Origin: Zygnema cylindricum
Taxonomy: Eukaryota > Streptophyta > Zygnematophyceae > Zygnematales > Zygnemataceae
Reading direction: 5' to 3'
Length of the DNA: 64,000 nt
NCBI GenBank assembly: GCA_037447655.1
Contig: JBBHKE010000095.1
Span: 140,085 to 204,084, forward strand
Numbering within the stretch: the stretch's first letter is position 1; every line of letters begins with the position of its first letter. Positions 63,872-64,000 of the stretch are shown one piece after another. Made by a program: the position numbers and the translations under genes. Under the pieces are notes generated by a model. That model searched no databases. It was not told the DNA's origin and saw only the letters and a program-made list of their open reading frames with translations.

Positions 63872-64000
63872 TACTTTCAAAGTTTAAAAAGGAAGTGAAA
63901 TGTACTTTGGCTCTTGGCTTCCCGCCCATTATTCGTACGGCGTACGATTTTCTCGTCTCAAGTCCCGTTTTCTGTGAGTATTGTCGGTGGCAGAGAGCCA

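Overview
This is nuclear DNA from a plant-lineage (streptophyte) genome. It is about two-thirds AT and full of short inverted-repeat transposons and purine/pyrimidine microsatellites. The main genes are intron-containing and have plant relatives: a PARN/AHG2-type poly(A) ribonuclease, a plastid-type pentatricopeptide (PPR) protein collinear with Arabidopsis At2g35130, a TrhO/UPF0176 rhodanese of the STR7/STR8 kind, and F-box proteins with a phloem-protein-2 (PP2) lectin domain. CpG is not depleted, introns are short to medium, and a proteinase K-type subtilase is present, so I lean towards a non-seed plant or charophyte alga. I cannot name the species. All homology calls are from memory, without a database search. 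Exon models were built by hand from GT/AG sites and checked for reading phase.

Layout. 1-8.6 kb: a minus-strand proteinase K-like subtilase in at least six core exons, with a probable signal-peptide exon upstream. 8.6-23.8 kb: no housekeeping gene. It holds MITE remnants, a fragment of a CENP-B/Tc5-type helix-turn-helix protein lying between two inverted TAATCTAATTATC-like satellite arrays (one ending in about 75 perfect CTAT units), a hAT-like MITE with an 8-bp target duplication, and a LINE remnant. 23.8-30.9 kb: a complete seven-exon PARN gene (minus strand, 1095 codons) with a long low-complexity C-terminus. 31-32.6 kb: MITEs.

32.7-50.5 kb: a tandem segmental duplication. Each copy (about 8 kb) carries a plus-strand F-box/PP2 gene and, convergent to it, the 3' exons of the PPR gene. 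Only the second copy joins the complete nine-exon PPR gene (48138-55998, 613 codons); the first PPR copy is a truncated pseudogene. The two copies differ by several clean transposon insertions, which define element ends and empty sites. A 10-N assembly gap lies between them. 56-60.5 kb: the five-exon rhodanese gene, head to head with the PPR gene, with 549 bp between start codons. 60.5-64 kb: MITEs and no convincing gene.

Together, PARN (mRNA or mitochondrial poly(A) removal), the PPR protein (organelle RNA binding) and the TrhO-like rhodanese (tRNA wobble uridine hydroxylation in bacteria) are all RNA-metabolism proteins, two or three of them with organelle-type presequences. The F-box/PP2 proteins are predicted substrate adaptors of SCF ubiquitin ligases.
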